This document shows positions 43,189 through 52,275 of a DNA stretch of 64,000 bases, piece after piece. The notes under the pieces were generated by a model, which worked only from the letters and a program-made list of their open reading frames with translations, was not told the origin of the DNA and searched no databases. Source of the DNA: Paracoccaceae bacterium (GTDB lineage: Bacteria; Pseudomonadota; Alphaproteobacteria; Rhodobacterales; Rhodobacteraceae); NCBI GenBank assembly GCA_020637675.1, contig JACKKD010000002.1:682001-746000 (forward strand), read 5' to 3'. The translations under genes were made by a program, and so were the position numbers. Every line of letters begins with the position of its first letter. Position 1 is the first letter of the stretch.

Positions 43189-44148
43189 ATGTGCAAGGAC
43201 TGCAACTACACGATCCATGGCGCGCAGCACCACTTCGGCTGGGACAACACCCTCGCCCCGGCGCTGCGCGTCGCCCCGGGATCGACCATCCTGTTTCACT
43301 GCAACGACTCTTCGGCGGGCCAGCTTGGCCCGTCGTCCACCGTCGCGGACGTTCAGACGCTCGACTTCGGCAAGATCAACCCGGTATCCGGGCCGATCTT
43401 CGTGGAAGGTGCCGCACCGGGCGACGCACTGAAGATCACCGTCGGCGATTTCATCCCGAGGGCGTTCGACGGCGCCGGCTTCGGCTGGACGGCGAACATC
43501 CCCGGCTTCGGGCTGCTGGCCGACCAGTTCCCCGACCCCGCGCTGAAGGTGTGGAAGTTCGACCCCGGCACCATGGCCCCGGCGCTCTGGTCCGATCAGG
43601 CGCGGGTTCCGCTGAAGCCCTTCGCCGGCACCATCGGCAACGCGCCGGCCGAAGCGGGGCTCCACAGTGTGGTGCCGCCGCGCCGGGTGGGCGGCAACCT
43701 CGACATCCGCGACCTGAACGCAGGGACGGTCCTCTACCTGCCGGTCGAGGTGGCGGGGGCGCTCTTCAGCGTGGGCGACACCCATGCGGCGCAGGGCGAC
43801 GGCGAGGTCTGCGGCACGGCCATCGAAAGCCCGATGGATGTGGTGCTGACGCTCGATCTGGTGCGGGGGGCGAACCTGAAGACCCCGCGGTTCACCACGT
43901 CCGGCCCGGTGACACGGCACCTTGACGTCCGCGGCTACGAGGTCACCACCGGCATCGGTCCCGACCTCATGGCGGCCAGCCGGGACGCCGTGGCCAACAT
44001 GGTCGACCTTCTCTCTGCCCGGCATGGCATGGCGGCCGTCGAAGCCTACATGCTGGTCTCGACCTGCGGTGACCTCAGGATATCCGAGATCGTGGACATG
44101 CCGAACTGGGTCGTCAGCTTCTATTTCCCGCGCTGCGTCTTCGAATGA
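43189..44148 (+). CDS. Acetamidase/formamidase family amide hydrolase
   Basis: A 319-aa member of the FmdA/AmdA family, zinc-type amidases that turn formamide or acetamide into the acid and ammonia. Segments: PVSGPIFVEGAAPGDAL, GNLDIRDLNAGTVLYLPV, FSVGDTHAAQGDGEVCGTAIE. It starts one base after the binding-protein stop and overlaps the next gene by ATGA. Its place between ABC genes links uptake to hydrolysis. The exact amide is unknown. Confidence 0.88.
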   Translation: MCKDCNYTIHGAQHHFGWDNTLAPALRVAPGSTILFHCNDSSAGQLGPSSTVADVQTLDFGKINPVSGPIFVEGAAPGDALKITVGDFIPRAFDGAGFGWTANIPGFGLLADQFPDPALKVWKFDPGTMAPALWSDQARVPLKPFAGTIGNAPAEAGLHSVVPPRRVGGNLDIRDLNAGTVLYLPVEVAGALFSVGDTHAAQGDGEVCGTAIESPMDVVLTLDLVRGANLKTPRFTTSGPVTRHLDVRGYEVTTGIGPDLMAASRDAVANMVDLLSARHGMAAVEAYMLVSTCGDLRISEIVDMPNWVVSFYFPRCVFE

Positions 44149-45938
44149 CTCTCGCGGAAGCGAACCAGCCCGGGGCCGTGCCGGCCCCGGACCCCGGGCC
44201 GGTCCTCTCGGTCGAGGGGCTGACAGTCTCGGTCAGGACCGAGGCGGGATTGCAGCCCCTCGTCCAGGACCTGTCCCTCACGCTGAAGCGGGGCGAGACG
44301 CTGGCCATCGCCGGCGAAAGCGGTTCGGGCAAGTCGATAACCTCGCTTGCGATCATGGGACTCCTGCCGCCGCCGGCGGTCCGCGTCACCGCCGGTCGCA
44401 TCCGGCTCGGCGCGACCGAACTGACCGCGCTGACCGAGTCGGAGATGCGCAGCCTGCGCGGCGACCGGATCGCGATGATCTTCCAGGAACCGATGACGAG
44501 CCTGAACCCGGTGCTGACCGTGGGTTCCCAGATCGCCGAGGCGATCCGCGCGCACCAGCATGTCAGCCGCGGCGAGGCCCGCAGCCGGGCGCTGGCCGCG
44601 CTCGCCTCCGTCCGACTGTCGCAGCCCGAACGGCGCATGGCGCAATATCCCCATGAGCTTTCGGGGGGCATGCGCCAGCGGGTGATGATCGCGATGGCGC
44701 TTGCCATGCGGCCCGAGGTGCTGATCGCGGACGAGCCGACGACCGCCCTCGACGTGACGGTTCAGCGCGAGGTCCTCGACCTGCTGCGCGACCTGCAGCG
44801 GGAACTGGGGACGGCCATCATCCTCATCACCCATGACATGGGCGTCGTCGCCGAGATGGCCGACCGCGTGATCGTCATGAAGTCCGGCCGCAAGGTGGAA
44901 GAGGCCGCCGTCGGATCGCTTTTCCACGCTCCCGCAGAGCCCTACACCCGCGAGCTTCTCGCCGCGGTGCCAAGGATCGGCGACCGCCCCGACCGCACCC
45001 TCCGTCCCGACGCGCCGGCCGACGCGACCGTGGCCGAGCTTTCCGATGTCGTGGTGCGCTTTCCGATCAAGACAGGCTGGCTGGGCCGGGCGGCCCTCAA
45101 CGTTCACGCGGTGGAACATGTCGGCTTCGACATCCGCAAGGGCGAAACCTTTGCGCTTGTCGGGGAATCGGGCTGCGGCAAGTCCACCATCGCCCGGGCC
45201 ATGGTCGGCCTCGTGGCGCATTCCGGCCGCATCGCGATTGGCGGGCAGGTCCTGACGGGGCAGGGCCGGGGCGAAGCGAGATCCCTGCGCCGCAGGGTCC
45301 AGATGGTGTTTCAGGACCCGATGGCGGCGCTCGACCCGCGGATGCGGGTCGGCGAACTGATCGCCGAACCGCTTCTCATCCACGGTATCGGCTCGGCATC
45401 CGACCGGCGTGCGCGCGCGGCCGACCTGATGCTGCGGGTCGGCCTGTCACAGGACCAGCTGGATCGCTATCCGCACGAATTCTCCGGCGGCCAGCGCCAG
45501 CGCATCTGCATTGCCCGTGCCCTGGCGCTGAAGCCGGACCTGATCATCGCCGATGAAAGCGTGTCCGCGCTGGACGTGAGCGTGCAGGCGCGGGTGCTGG
45601 GGCTGCTGAAGGAACTGCAGGAAGAGATGGGCGTGGCCTATCTCTTCATCAGCCACGACATGGCGGTGGTCGACAACATCTCGGACCGCGTCGCCGTGAT
45701 GTACCTCGGCCAGATCGTCGAGATGGGGACGCGGGCGCAGATATTCACGAACCCCCGACACGCCTACACGCGGCGCCTGCTCGACGCCGTGCCGGTGCCT
45801 GACCCTTCGCACCGGCGTCAGCACCGTGAACGCCCGGGCGGCGAAGTCCCGAGCCCGGTCTACCGGACCGGCGAGGGCCCCGGGCGGTTGACCCTTCGGG
45901 ACGTCGGGGAGGGGCATCTGGTCGCAGGGGCCGGATAG
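44145..45938 (+). CDS. ABC transporter ATPase with two fused nucleotide-binding domains (DppD-DppF type)
   Basis: A 597-aa protein with two full NBDs. First: Walker A GESGSGKSITS, signature LSGGMRQRVMIAMAL, Walker B LIADEPTTALD. Second: Walker A GESGCGKSTIARA, signature FSGGQRQRICIARAL, Walker B IIADESVSALD. Energises the permease pair. It is the last gene of the operon, starting inside the amidase stop. Confidence 0.93.
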   Translation: MTLAEANQPGAVPAPDPGPVLSVEGLTVSVRTEAGLQPLVQDLSLTLKRGETLAIAGESGSGKSITSLAIMGLLPPPAVRVTAGRIRLGATELTALTESEMRSLRGDRIAMIFQEPMTSLNPVLTVGSQIAEAIRAHQHVSRGEARSRALAALASVRLSQPERRMAQYPHELSGGMRQRVMIAMALAMRPEVLIADEPTTALDVTVQREVLDLLRDLQRELGTAIILITHDMGVVAEMADRVIVMKSGRKVEEAAVGSLFHAPAEPYTRELLAAVPRIGDRPDRTLRPDAPADATVAELSDVVVRFPIKTGWLGRAALNVHAVEHVGFDIRKGETFALVGESGCGKSTIARAMVGLVAHSGRIAIGGQVLTGQGRGEARSLRRRVQMVFQDPMAALDPRMRVGELIAEPLLIHGIGSASDRRARAADLMLRVGLSQDQLDRYPHEFSGGQRQRICIARALALKPDLIIADESVSALDVSVQARVLGLLKELQEEMGVAYLFISHDMAVVDNISDRVAVMYLGQIVEMGTRAQIFTNPRHAYTRRLLDAVPVPDPSHRRQHRERPGGEVPSPVYRTGEGPGRLTLRDVGEGHLVAGAG

Positions 45939-46034
45939 GCACGGCGCGGGACGAGCGAACGCAGGCTTGGCGCGCCCTTAACCCGGGCGCTGTGTGATCG
46001 GGGGCGTTTCCGATCCAGCCAGGGACCCGCCGCC

Positions 46035-46250
46035 GTGCCAGCCTTCCGAAAATACGTCAAGCCGACCTCGCTCACGTGGGTCGCCTCGGCCCTGCCGATT
46101 CTCGCGGGCGTCTTCATCGCCTTCGAACCGGTCCATCATCTCGCCGACTGGACGCGGGCGGTGAGCCGGACCTTCGGCGATACCTCGCCGTACCTGCTGA
46201 TCAATGCGGGTCTCGTCGGGATCGGACTCAGGGGGGCGGTCCGGGGCTGA
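46035..46250 (+). CDS. Small two-helix membrane protein, hypothetical
   Basis: 71 residues from a GTG start with two hydrophobic stretches (LTWVASALPILAGVFIAF and PYLLINAGLVGIGLRGAV). I recognise no family. The ORF is preceded by a plausible spacer but a weak ribosome site, so it may be a real small protein or chance. Confidence 0.4.
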   Translation: MPAFRKYVKPTSLTWVASALPILAGVFIAFEPVHHLADWTRAVSRTFGDTSPYLLINAGLVGIGLRGAVRG

Positions 46251-46333
46251 GGCGCCGGCAGGGCTTGCCCCGGCCTGGCCAAGCCGCTAAATGCGGGTCC
46301 GGTGCCCGTGACGCCCCGGTTGGGGCGCCGCAG

Positions 46334-46409
<76 letters not shown>

Positions 46410-46525
46410 TCCTCCTTCTCCAGCCATGAAAATCCCTCGCCGAATCTGCTCGGGCGCGCTTGACGGGGGGGGCGGGGATGCCTATTAACCGCTCCACGCT
46501 CGGGCGGCGATCCGGGCGGGGATGC

Positions 46526-46602
46526 GCGGTTGTAGCTCAGTCGGTTAGAGTACCGGCCTGTCACGCCGGGGGTCGCGGGTTCGAGCCCCGTCAACCGCGC
46601 CA
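46526..46602 (+). tRNA. tRNA-Asp (GTC)
   Basis: Acceptor GCGGTTG/CAACCGC, D arm AGCTCAGTCGGTTAGAG, anticodon arm CCGGCCTGTCACGCCGG with anticodon GTC, T arm CGGGTTCGAGCCCCG, discriminator G and encoded CCA. A substrate for the queuine enzyme encoded by tgt. 46603-46876 after it holds no gene I can support. Confidence 0.97.
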
Positions 46603-46876
46603 TTCCATTCCCGATGATGTTCCGAGCCGGCCGATTCCAGCCCAGGGTGCGGGCTTTCCGGCAAGGGCTTGCCGATCCGGCCACGCGATCCGTCACGCCC
46701 CGGTCACCGCCGATCAACCCCGCGTGCGCCCCCCTTCCGGCACCGAAAGCGCCGGCTATGTTCCGCGCTGAAACCGCGGCCCGCCGGGCGGATACGGACC
46801 CGCCGACGCGACGGACCGGGACGGTTTCGCAAGGTGGCCCTGCCGGACCGGCGGGGTCTCAGACGGAGTGACGCAG

Positions 46877-47152
46877 ATGCGTTCCCACATTCTCCCCCTC
46901 GTGCTCGTGACCGCGCTCGGCGCGACCTCGGTTGCCTATGCCTCCGAAACGACGACCGCCATGATCAAGTCCTTCGACATGAAGGCGCACACGCTCACGC
47001 TCGAGGATGGCACGATCTACATGCTGCCGGGCGTCTTCAAGGATCCCGGCCTGAAGATCGGCGAGAAGGTCAGCGTGCTTTGGAACAAGAAGTCCGGCGC
47101 GGGCAGCTCGAATGAGGAACGTGACGCGGTGTCGGTGACCATCGTCAAGTGA
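46877..47152 (+). CDS. DUF1344 family small exported protein
   Basis: 91 residues with a signal peptide (MRSHILPLVLVTALGATSVAYA) and a mature part of small beta-barrel type (IKSFDMKAHTLTLEDGTIYML, then KIGEKVSVLWNKK) as in the DUF1344 family of unknown function. The ATG at 46877 is preferred: GGAG lies nine bases upstream. A terminator hairpin follows. Confidence 0.72.
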   Translation: MRSHILPLVLVTALGATSVAYASETTTAMIKSFDMKAHTLTLEDGTIYMLPGVFKDPGLKIGEKVSVLWNKKSGAGSSNEERDAVSVTIVK

Positions 47153-47174
47153 CGGGGCCGAAGGGCACCGGCGC

Positions 47175-47192
47175 GGGGGCCTTCGGGCCCCC
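47175..47192 (+). terminator. Hairpin after the DUF1344 gene
   Basis: GGGGGCC-TTCG-GGCCCCC, a perfect 7-bp stem with a stable tetraloop, followed by GTTGCGTT. Confidence 0.7.
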
Positions 47193-47279
47193 GTTGCGTT
47201 CTGCGCCCGCGCCAAATCGTCCCGCTGCGGCGGCCGGCGCGAAGGGATAAGACGGGACAGTACATTGCAGGACCAGCAG

Positions 47280-47501
47280 ATGGCATACCTCGACCGGATC
47301 CCCCTAAGTCTCGCCGTCGTCGCGGCGCTGACGCTCGGACTTGCGCCCTTCGTGCCCGAACCGCACATCTGGGAAAAGCTGAAGATGCTCGCGGCCGGGA
47401 CGCTCAGCCGGCGGATCGACATCTTGGACCTGCTTCTCCATGCCGTGCCCTGGGCCGTGCTGGCACTTAAGCTTCTGCGCATGGCGATGGTTCGCGGTTA
47501 G
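47280..47501 (+). CDS. Small membrane protein, hypothetical
   Basis: 73 residues with an N-terminal hydrophobic helix (LSLAVVAALTLGLAPF) and a C-terminal one (LLHAVPWAVLALKLLRMAM). Similar short proteins are common in Rhodobacteraceae and are sometimes labelled RND transporter, without support. The start at 47280 is chosen as the first ATG; a TTG at 47265 is possible. Confidence 0.55.
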   Translation: MAYLDRIPLSLAVVAALTLGLAPFVPEPHIWEKLKMLAAGTLSRRIDILDLLLHAVPWAVLALKLLRMAMVRG

Positions 47502-47546
47502 GAGCCTCCGGCCGGGGTGTCTCGGCAACAGGGACGCCCGGCCGCG

Positions 47547-47990
47547 TCAGAGCCGCATCCGGTAGCGGATGTGGCCGTCGCTTGCCGTGTAGCTGTCGTA
47601 GAGCGTGCGGGCGCGGGCGTTGCCTTCGTCGGTGTGCCAGTAGAGCCGGTGCCAGCCCCGCGCGCGCGCCAGGGCGATGAGGTCGTCGATGAGCGCCCGG
47701 CCGACGCCCGAGCCGCGCGCCTCGGCGTCCACGAAGAGGTCCTCGAGATAGCAGTCGTCGCCCGCCACCCAGCTCGACGGATGGTGCTGGTGCAGGGCGA
47801 AGCCCGCGAAACGGTCGCCCCGCAGCGCGAGGCGCAGCTTGAGCGGCGACGCCGGGTCCATGAGTCGCGCCCAGGTGGCGGCGGTGATCTCGGGCGCGAG
47901 GGCAATGTCGTAGAAGGCGAGGTATCCGTCCCAGAGGCGCCGCCATTCGGCTTCGTCGTCGGGGGTTGCGTCGCGGATCGTGATCGTCAT
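47547..47990 (-). CDS. GNAT family N-acetyltransferase
   Basis: A 147-aa acetyltransferase: MTITIRDATPDDEAEWRRLW start, acetyl-CoA-binding loop EARGSGVGRALIDDLIALAR near residue 90 and YWHTDEGNARARTLYDSY. Substrate unknown. Its ATG overlaps the stop of a 25-codon remnant ORF, and through it lies just after the dipeptidase gene on the same strand. Confidence 0.87.
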   Translation of the reverse strand: MTITIRDATPDDEAEWRRLWDGYLAFYDIALAPEITAATWARLMDPASPLKLRLALRGDRFAGFALHQHHPSSWVAGDDCYLEDLFVDAEARGSGVGRALIDDLIALARARGWHRLYWHTDEGNARARTLYDSYTASDGHIRYRMRL

Positions 47991-48064
47991 GGCAGGAAGT
48001 CCAGAAGCGCCGCGGCCGTGGCGCCGGGCGCGGTGTCGATGAAGAAATGCCCGCCCGGGATCAT
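47987..48064 (-). pseudogene. 25-codon remnant of a thioesterase C-terminus
   Basis: The reading MIPGGHFFIDTAP...LLDFL resembles the end of a type II thioesterase (PGGHFFL-type histidine segment). It has ATGA overlaps with both the M20 dipeptidase stop (48061-48064) and the GNAT start. Only 25 codons remain, so it is either a remnant or a coupled mini-ORF. Confidence 0.4.
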
Positions 48065-49428
48065 TGCAGCGCGGCGAGGATGCACGCCCAGGAACGGATG
48101 CCCTTGTGGAAGCTTTCCACGTCGTATTTCTCGTTCGGGCTGTGGATCTGGTCGTCGTCCTTGCCGAAGCCGATGAGCATCGCGTCCATGCCGAGGATCT
48201 TCTGGAAATATCCGGCGATCGGGATCGAGCCGCCGCAGCCGATGTAGGCGGCGGGCCTTCCCCACTCCTCGCCGAGCGCCTTGCGCGCGGCCTCGAAGGC
48301 GGGGTCGGCGATGTCCATCACGCCCGCCTCGCTCGCGCCATGCTCGTGGAAGGCCACCTGGCAGTCGAAGGGGACCATGGTGCGGACATGGTTGCGGAAG
48401 TTGTCGCGCAGGCGATGCGGGTCCTGACCGGGGACGAGCCGGAACGAGATCTTCGCGTGGGCCTGCGACGGCAGCACCGTCTTGAAGCCCGCGCCGGTGT
48501 AACCGCCCCAGATGCCGTTCACCTCGCAGGTCGGTCGCGACCAAAGCATCTCGAGCGGCGTCCGGTCATGTTCGCCGGCAGGCACCGAAAGGCCCACGTC
48601 ACCGAGGTACTTCCCGTAGTCGAAGGCCAGCGCCTGCCATTGGGCGCGCACCGCCTCAGGCAGTTCCTGCACCCCGTCATAGAAGCCGGGCACGGTGATC
48701 CGCCCGTGCTCGTCGTGAAGCGAGGCGATGATCCTCGCCAGCACCCGGATCGGGTTCATCGCGGCGCCGCCATAGGAACCCGAATGAAGGTCCTTGTTCG
48801 GGCCGGTGATGGTGATCTCCTCGCCGAGGAGGCCGCGCAGCATCGTGGTGATCGCGGGCTGTCCCTCGAAGAGGCCGGTATCGCAGATCAGCGCGATGTC
48901 GGCTTTCAGTTCCTCCCGATGCGCCTGCATGAAGGGGATGAGCGAGGGAGAGCCCGATTCCTCCTCGCCCTCAAGAAAGATCGTCAGCCGGCCGGGCAGG
49001 GCGCCGTGGACGTGTTTCCAGGCGCGCGCCGCCTCGATGAAGGTCATGAGCTGGCCCTTGTCGTCCGAGGCGCCGCGGGCGCGGATCACCCGGCCGTGGG
49101 GCGTGTCCTCCAACGCCGGATCAAAAGGGTCCCGGTGCCAGAGGTCGAGCGGATCGACGGGCTGCACGTCGTAGTGGCCGTAGAAGAGAAGGTGCCGCCC
49201 GCCCGTCCCGCCGTGGCCGACGACCATCGGATGTCCGGGCGTGGGCCGCGCGGCGGCGTCGAAGCCGAGCCCGCGCAGGTCCTCGGCAAGCCAGTCGGCG
49301 GCCCTGGCGCAATCGGCCTTGTAGGCCGGATCGGTGGAAACGGACGGAATGCGCAGGAGCGCGAAGAGACGCTCCATCGCGTCAGGCAGGGTCTCGTCGA
49401 TGCGCGACAGGACGGCTTCGAGGGTCAT
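48061..49428 (-). CDS. M20 family dipeptidase
   Basis: A 455-aa zinc peptidase of the M20 (carnosinase/DapE-like) group: YGHYDVQPVDPLDLW (metal-binding His/Asp), ARGASDDKGQLM, FLEGEEESGSPSL (catalytic Glu and metal Glu), CDTGLFEGQPA, GPNKDLHSGSYGGAAMNP (dimerisation domain) and the end FGKDDDQIHSPNEKYDVESF. Start at 49428 after GGAGACCC. A cytosolic dipeptidase or peptide-salvage enzyme. Confidence 0.9.
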   Translation of the reverse strand: MTLEAVLSRIDETLPDAMERLFALLRIPSVSTDPAYKADCARAADWLAEDLRGLGFDAAARPTPGHPMVVGHGGTGGRHLLFYGHYDVQPVDPLDLWHRDPFDPALEDTPHGRVIRARGASDDKGQLMTFIEAARAWKHVHGALPGRLTIFLEGEEESGSPSLIPFMQAHREELKADIALICDTGLFEGQPAITTMLRGLLGEEITITGPNKDLHSGSYGGAAMNPIRVLARIIASLHDEHGRITVPGFYDGVQELPEAVRAQWQALAFDYGKYLGDVGLSVPAGEHDRTPLEMLWSRPTCEVNGIWGGYTGAGFKTVLPSQAHAKISFRLVPGQDPHRLRDNFRNHVRTMVPFDCQVAFHEHGASEAGVMDIADPAFEAARKALGEEWGRPAAYIGCGGSIPIAGYFQKILGMDAMLIGFGKDDDQIHSPNEKYDVESFHKGIRSWACILAALQ

Positions 49429-49551
49429 GGGGGTCTCCTCCGGGTGTCGGGCAGGACGGTAGCAGCGTGTCCGGCATTGTCCAGTCGCGGCGGAACAAGG
49501 GAACGCGCATCGTGACCCGCGCGTCAAATTGTACCGTCGCGCCGGACGACT

Positions 49552-49565
49552 TTGACCTTTATCAA
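49552..49565 (+). promoter_or_regulatory. FNR/FnrL-type box upstream of hemA
   Basis: TTGAC-N4-ATCAA matches the FNR consensus TTGAT-N4-ATCAA at 9 of 10 positions, about 62 bp before the hemA start. FnrL control of hemA is known in Rhodobacter, so oxygen-dependent expression is likely. 49429-49551 holds no gene. Confidence 0.65.
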
Positions 49566-49626
49566 GGTAGCCTGCGGAGAGAGGGCGTAGGTCCCAGGAT
49601 ACGGAATGACAGCCGGGAGACGTGCG

Positions 49627-50850
49627 ATGGACTACGAAGCTCAACTCGACAAGGCGCTCCAGCGTCTGCACGACGAAGGCCGCTATCGCACCTTCATCGA
49701 CATCGAGCGCCGCAAGGGCAAGTTCCCGAAGGCCGTCTGGACGCGGCCCGACGGGACCGAGAAGGAAATCACCGTCTGGTGCGGCAACGACTATCTCGGC
49801 ATGGGCCAGCACCCGGCCGTCCTTGCGGCGATGCACGCGGCGCTTGATGCCACGGGTGCGGGGTCCGGCGGCACCCGCAACATCTCGGGCACCACCGTCT
49901 ATCACAAGCGGCTCGAGGCCGAGATCGCGGACCTGCACCGCAAGGAGGCGGCGCTGGTCTTTACCTCGGCCTACATCGCCAACGACGCCACGCTCTCGAC
50001 CCTGCCGAAGCTCTTTCCCGGCCTCATCATCTATTCGGACGCGTTGAACCACGCCTCGATGATCGAGGGGATCAAGCGCAACGGCGGACAGAAGCGCATC
50101 TTCCGGCACAACGACGTGGCCCATCTGCGCGACCTGATGGCGGCGGACGACCCGCAGGCGCCGAAGCTGGTGGCCTTCGAGTCGATCTACTCGATGGACG
50201 GCGACATCTGCCCGATGGAGGCGATCTGCGACGCGGCGCAGGAATTCAACGCGCTGACCTACCTCGACGAGGTGCATGCCGTCGGCATGTATGGCCCGCG
50301 CGGCGCGGGGATCGCCGAGAAACTCGGTCTGATGGGCCGGATCGACATCATCAACGCGACCCTCGCCAAGGCCTATGGCGTGATGGGGGGCTACATCGCC
50401 GCGACGGCGAAGATGGTGGACGCGATCCGCTCCTATGCGCCGGGCTTCATCTTCACGACCTCGCTGCCGCCGGCGGTGGCGGCCGGTGCGGCCGCCTCGG
50501 TCCGCCATGTGAAGACGGCGCAGCACCTGCGCGACAAGCAGCAGGAACACGCCCGCATCCTGAAGACGCGGCTCAGGGCGCTCGGTCTCCCGATCATCGA
50601 CCACGGCACCCATATCGTCCCGGTGCATGTGGGCAACCCGGTGCACTGCAAGATGATCTCGGACATGCTGCTGGAGCACTACGGGATCTATGTCCAGCCG
50701 ATCAACTTCCCGACCGTGCCTCGGGGCACGGAACGGCTGCGCTTCACGCCCTCGCCGGTGCACACGCCGGAAGACATCGACCGGCTGGTTCGGGCGATGG
50801 ACAAACTCTGGGCACACTGCGCGCTGAATCGCGCCCAACTCACCGCCTGA
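49627..50850 (+). CDS. hemA: 5-aminolevulinate synthase
   Basis: Condenses glycine and succinyl-CoA to 5-aminolevulinate, the first step of tetrapyrrole synthesis in the C4 pathway; PLP enzyme. The 407-aa protein resembles Rhodobacter HemA closely: ITVWCGNDYLGMGQHP, GSGGTRNISGTTVYHKRLE, YLDEVHAVGMYGPRGAG, the PLP-lysine segment TLAKAYGVMGGYIAA and the end NFPTVPRGTERLRFTPSP. The start at 49627 (MDYEAQLDKAL) aligns with the Rhodobacter start; a longer ATG at 49606 is rejected. Confidence 0.96.
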   Translation: MDYEAQLDKALQRLHDEGRYRTFIDIERRKGKFPKAVWTRPDGTEKEITVWCGNDYLGMGQHPAVLAAMHAALDATGAGSGGTRNISGTTVYHKRLEAEIADLHRKEAALVFTSAYIANDATLSTLPKLFPGLIIYSDALNHASMIEGIKRNGGQKRIFRHNDVAHLRDLMAADDPQAPKLVAFESIYSMDGDICPMEAICDAAQEFNALTYLDEVHAVGMYGPRGAGIAEKLGLMGRIDIINATLAKAYGVMGGYIAATAKMVDAIRSYAPGFIFTTSLPPAVAAGAAASVRHVKTAQHLRDKQQEHARILKTRLRALGLPIIDHGTHIVPVHVGNPVHCKMISDMLLEHYGIYVQPINFPTVPRGTERLRFTPSPVHTPEDIDRLVRAMDKLWAHCALNRAQLTA

Positions 50851-50960
50851 GGCCCTGCGCCGTCGCAATCGGTCTTGCCCTATGGTATGGATTTACCGAT
50901 AGGACGGCACGGCCGAAGCGAATCGCCGGCCGTCGGGGAATTCGAAACGGGGCAGTGGGC

Positions 50961-52205
50961 ATGATCGGGCGGAGGGTTCCTCCTTCGACGCGGGACGCGG
51001 ACAAACCGAAAGGGTTTGACGACTACGAACTGCGGCTCGGCGACATCATGCGCGGCGAGCGCGCGACGATGGCCAAATCGCTCCTCGACGTGCAGCGGGA
51101 ACTGAAGATCAAGGCGAGCTACATCGCCGCGATCGAGAATTGCGATGTCACGGCCTTCGAGACGCCGGGCTTCGTCGCGGGCTATGTCCGCTCCTATGCG
51201 CGCTATCTCGGCATGGACCCGGAAGTGACGTTCAGGCGCTTCTGCGAAGAGGCGGACTTCACCGTGGCGCATGGCATGTCCGCCGCCGCCTCCGGGCCGG
51301 TCAAGGCGCGGCGCAAGGTGGAATACGCCGATCCGCTCGCCAATCCCAATGCGAGCTTCGTCCCCAGGGGCGAGGCGGTCTGGGCGGGTATCCAGCCCGG
51401 TGCGGTCGGCTCCATCCTGGTTCTGATGCTGCTCATCGGCGGCATCGGCTATGGCGGCTGGTCCGTTCTGCAGGAAGTGCAGAAGGTCACGCTTGCGCCC
51501 ATCGACCAGGCACCGGGCGTGGTGGCCGATCTCGACCCGCTCGCCGGGGCAGGCCAGACCCTGACCGCGCAGCAGGACACGGGCGAGGTCGCGCTGGCCG
51601 CGCTGCCCGGGCAGGACGCGCTGCCGCCCGCGCCCGAGGCGCTCGACCGGCTCTACCGGCCCCAGGCGCTCGACGTGCCGGTGCTGGTCGCGCGCGACGG
51701 TCCGATCGCGGCGATCGACCCGCGCAGCGTCGGCACTATTCCGGTCGTGACCGCCGCGGCCGAGCCGGCCCCGGGCGAGTTGCAGGCGCTGCCGGCCCTG
51801 GGCGAGACACCGGTGCAGGTCGTTGCGGCCGATGCGGCAGAGGTCGAGCTTCTCGCCGTGCGCCCGGCCTGGGTCCGGGTGCAGGCCGCCGACGGCACGG
51901 TGATCTTCGAGAAGATCCTGGATGCCGGTGAACGCTACGCGCTGCCCAAGCTCGAAGAACCGCCGGTCATGCGGGTGGGCGAGTCGGGCGCGCTCTATTT
52001 CGCCGTGAACGGTCAGACCTACGGGCCGGCGGGTTCCCGCGGCTCCGTGACGAAGAACCTCGTCCTGTCGCCCGAGGCGCTGACGGGAAAATACGCCGTC
52101 GCCGATCTGGAAAGCGACGCCGACCTCGCGAAGTACGCGACCGCCGTGGCCGATGCCGGCGCCGCCCTTCCCGCGGTCGACCCGGCTGCGCCCGCGGGCG
52201 AGTGA
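50961..52205 (+). CDS. RodZ-like HTH and DUF4115 domain membrane protein
   Basis: A 414-aa inner-membrane protein: cytoplasmic HTH_25 domain (LRLGDIMRGERATMAKSLLD, KIKASYIAAIENCDVTAF, GYVRSYARYLGMD), one transmembrane segment near residue 155 (GSILVLMLLIGGIGYGGW), a proline/alanine-rich linker, and a periplasmic DUF4115 domain near 290-380 (RPAWVRVQAADGTVIFEKILDAGERY). RodZ-type proteins connect MreB to the cell-wall machinery. Long linker; start at 50961 or GTG 50955. It precedes ispG, a common order. Confidence 0.8.
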   Translation: MIGRRVPPSTRDADKPKGFDDYELRLGDIMRGERATMAKSLLDVQRELKIKASYIAAIENCDVTAFETPGFVAGYVRSYARYLGMDPEVTFRRFCEEADFTVAHGMSAAASGPVKARRKVEYADPLANPNASFVPRGEAVWAGIQPGAVGSILVLMLLIGGIGYGGWSVLQEVQKVTLAPIDQAPGVVADLDPLAGAGQTLTAQQDTGEVALAALPGQDALPPAPEALDRLYRPQALDVPVLVARDGPIAAIDPRSVGTIPVVTAAAEPAPGELQALPALGETPVQVVAADAAEVELLAVRPAWVRVQAADGTVIFEKILDAGERYALPKLEEPPVMRVGESGALYFAVNGQTYGPAGSRGSVTKNLVLSPEALTGKYAVADLESDADLAKYATAVADAGAALPAVDPAAPAGE

Positions 52206-52275
52206 CGGGCCGCACATTGCCGTCCGGCCACTCAGGGTCTATCTATCGCCCGACCGAACGCGCGCCGAGGCTGAC

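Noticed and set aside
48061..50868. 935-codon frame starting inside hemA
   Set aside because: The dipeptidase begins at 49428 with a ribosome site; the rest is antisense to hemA.
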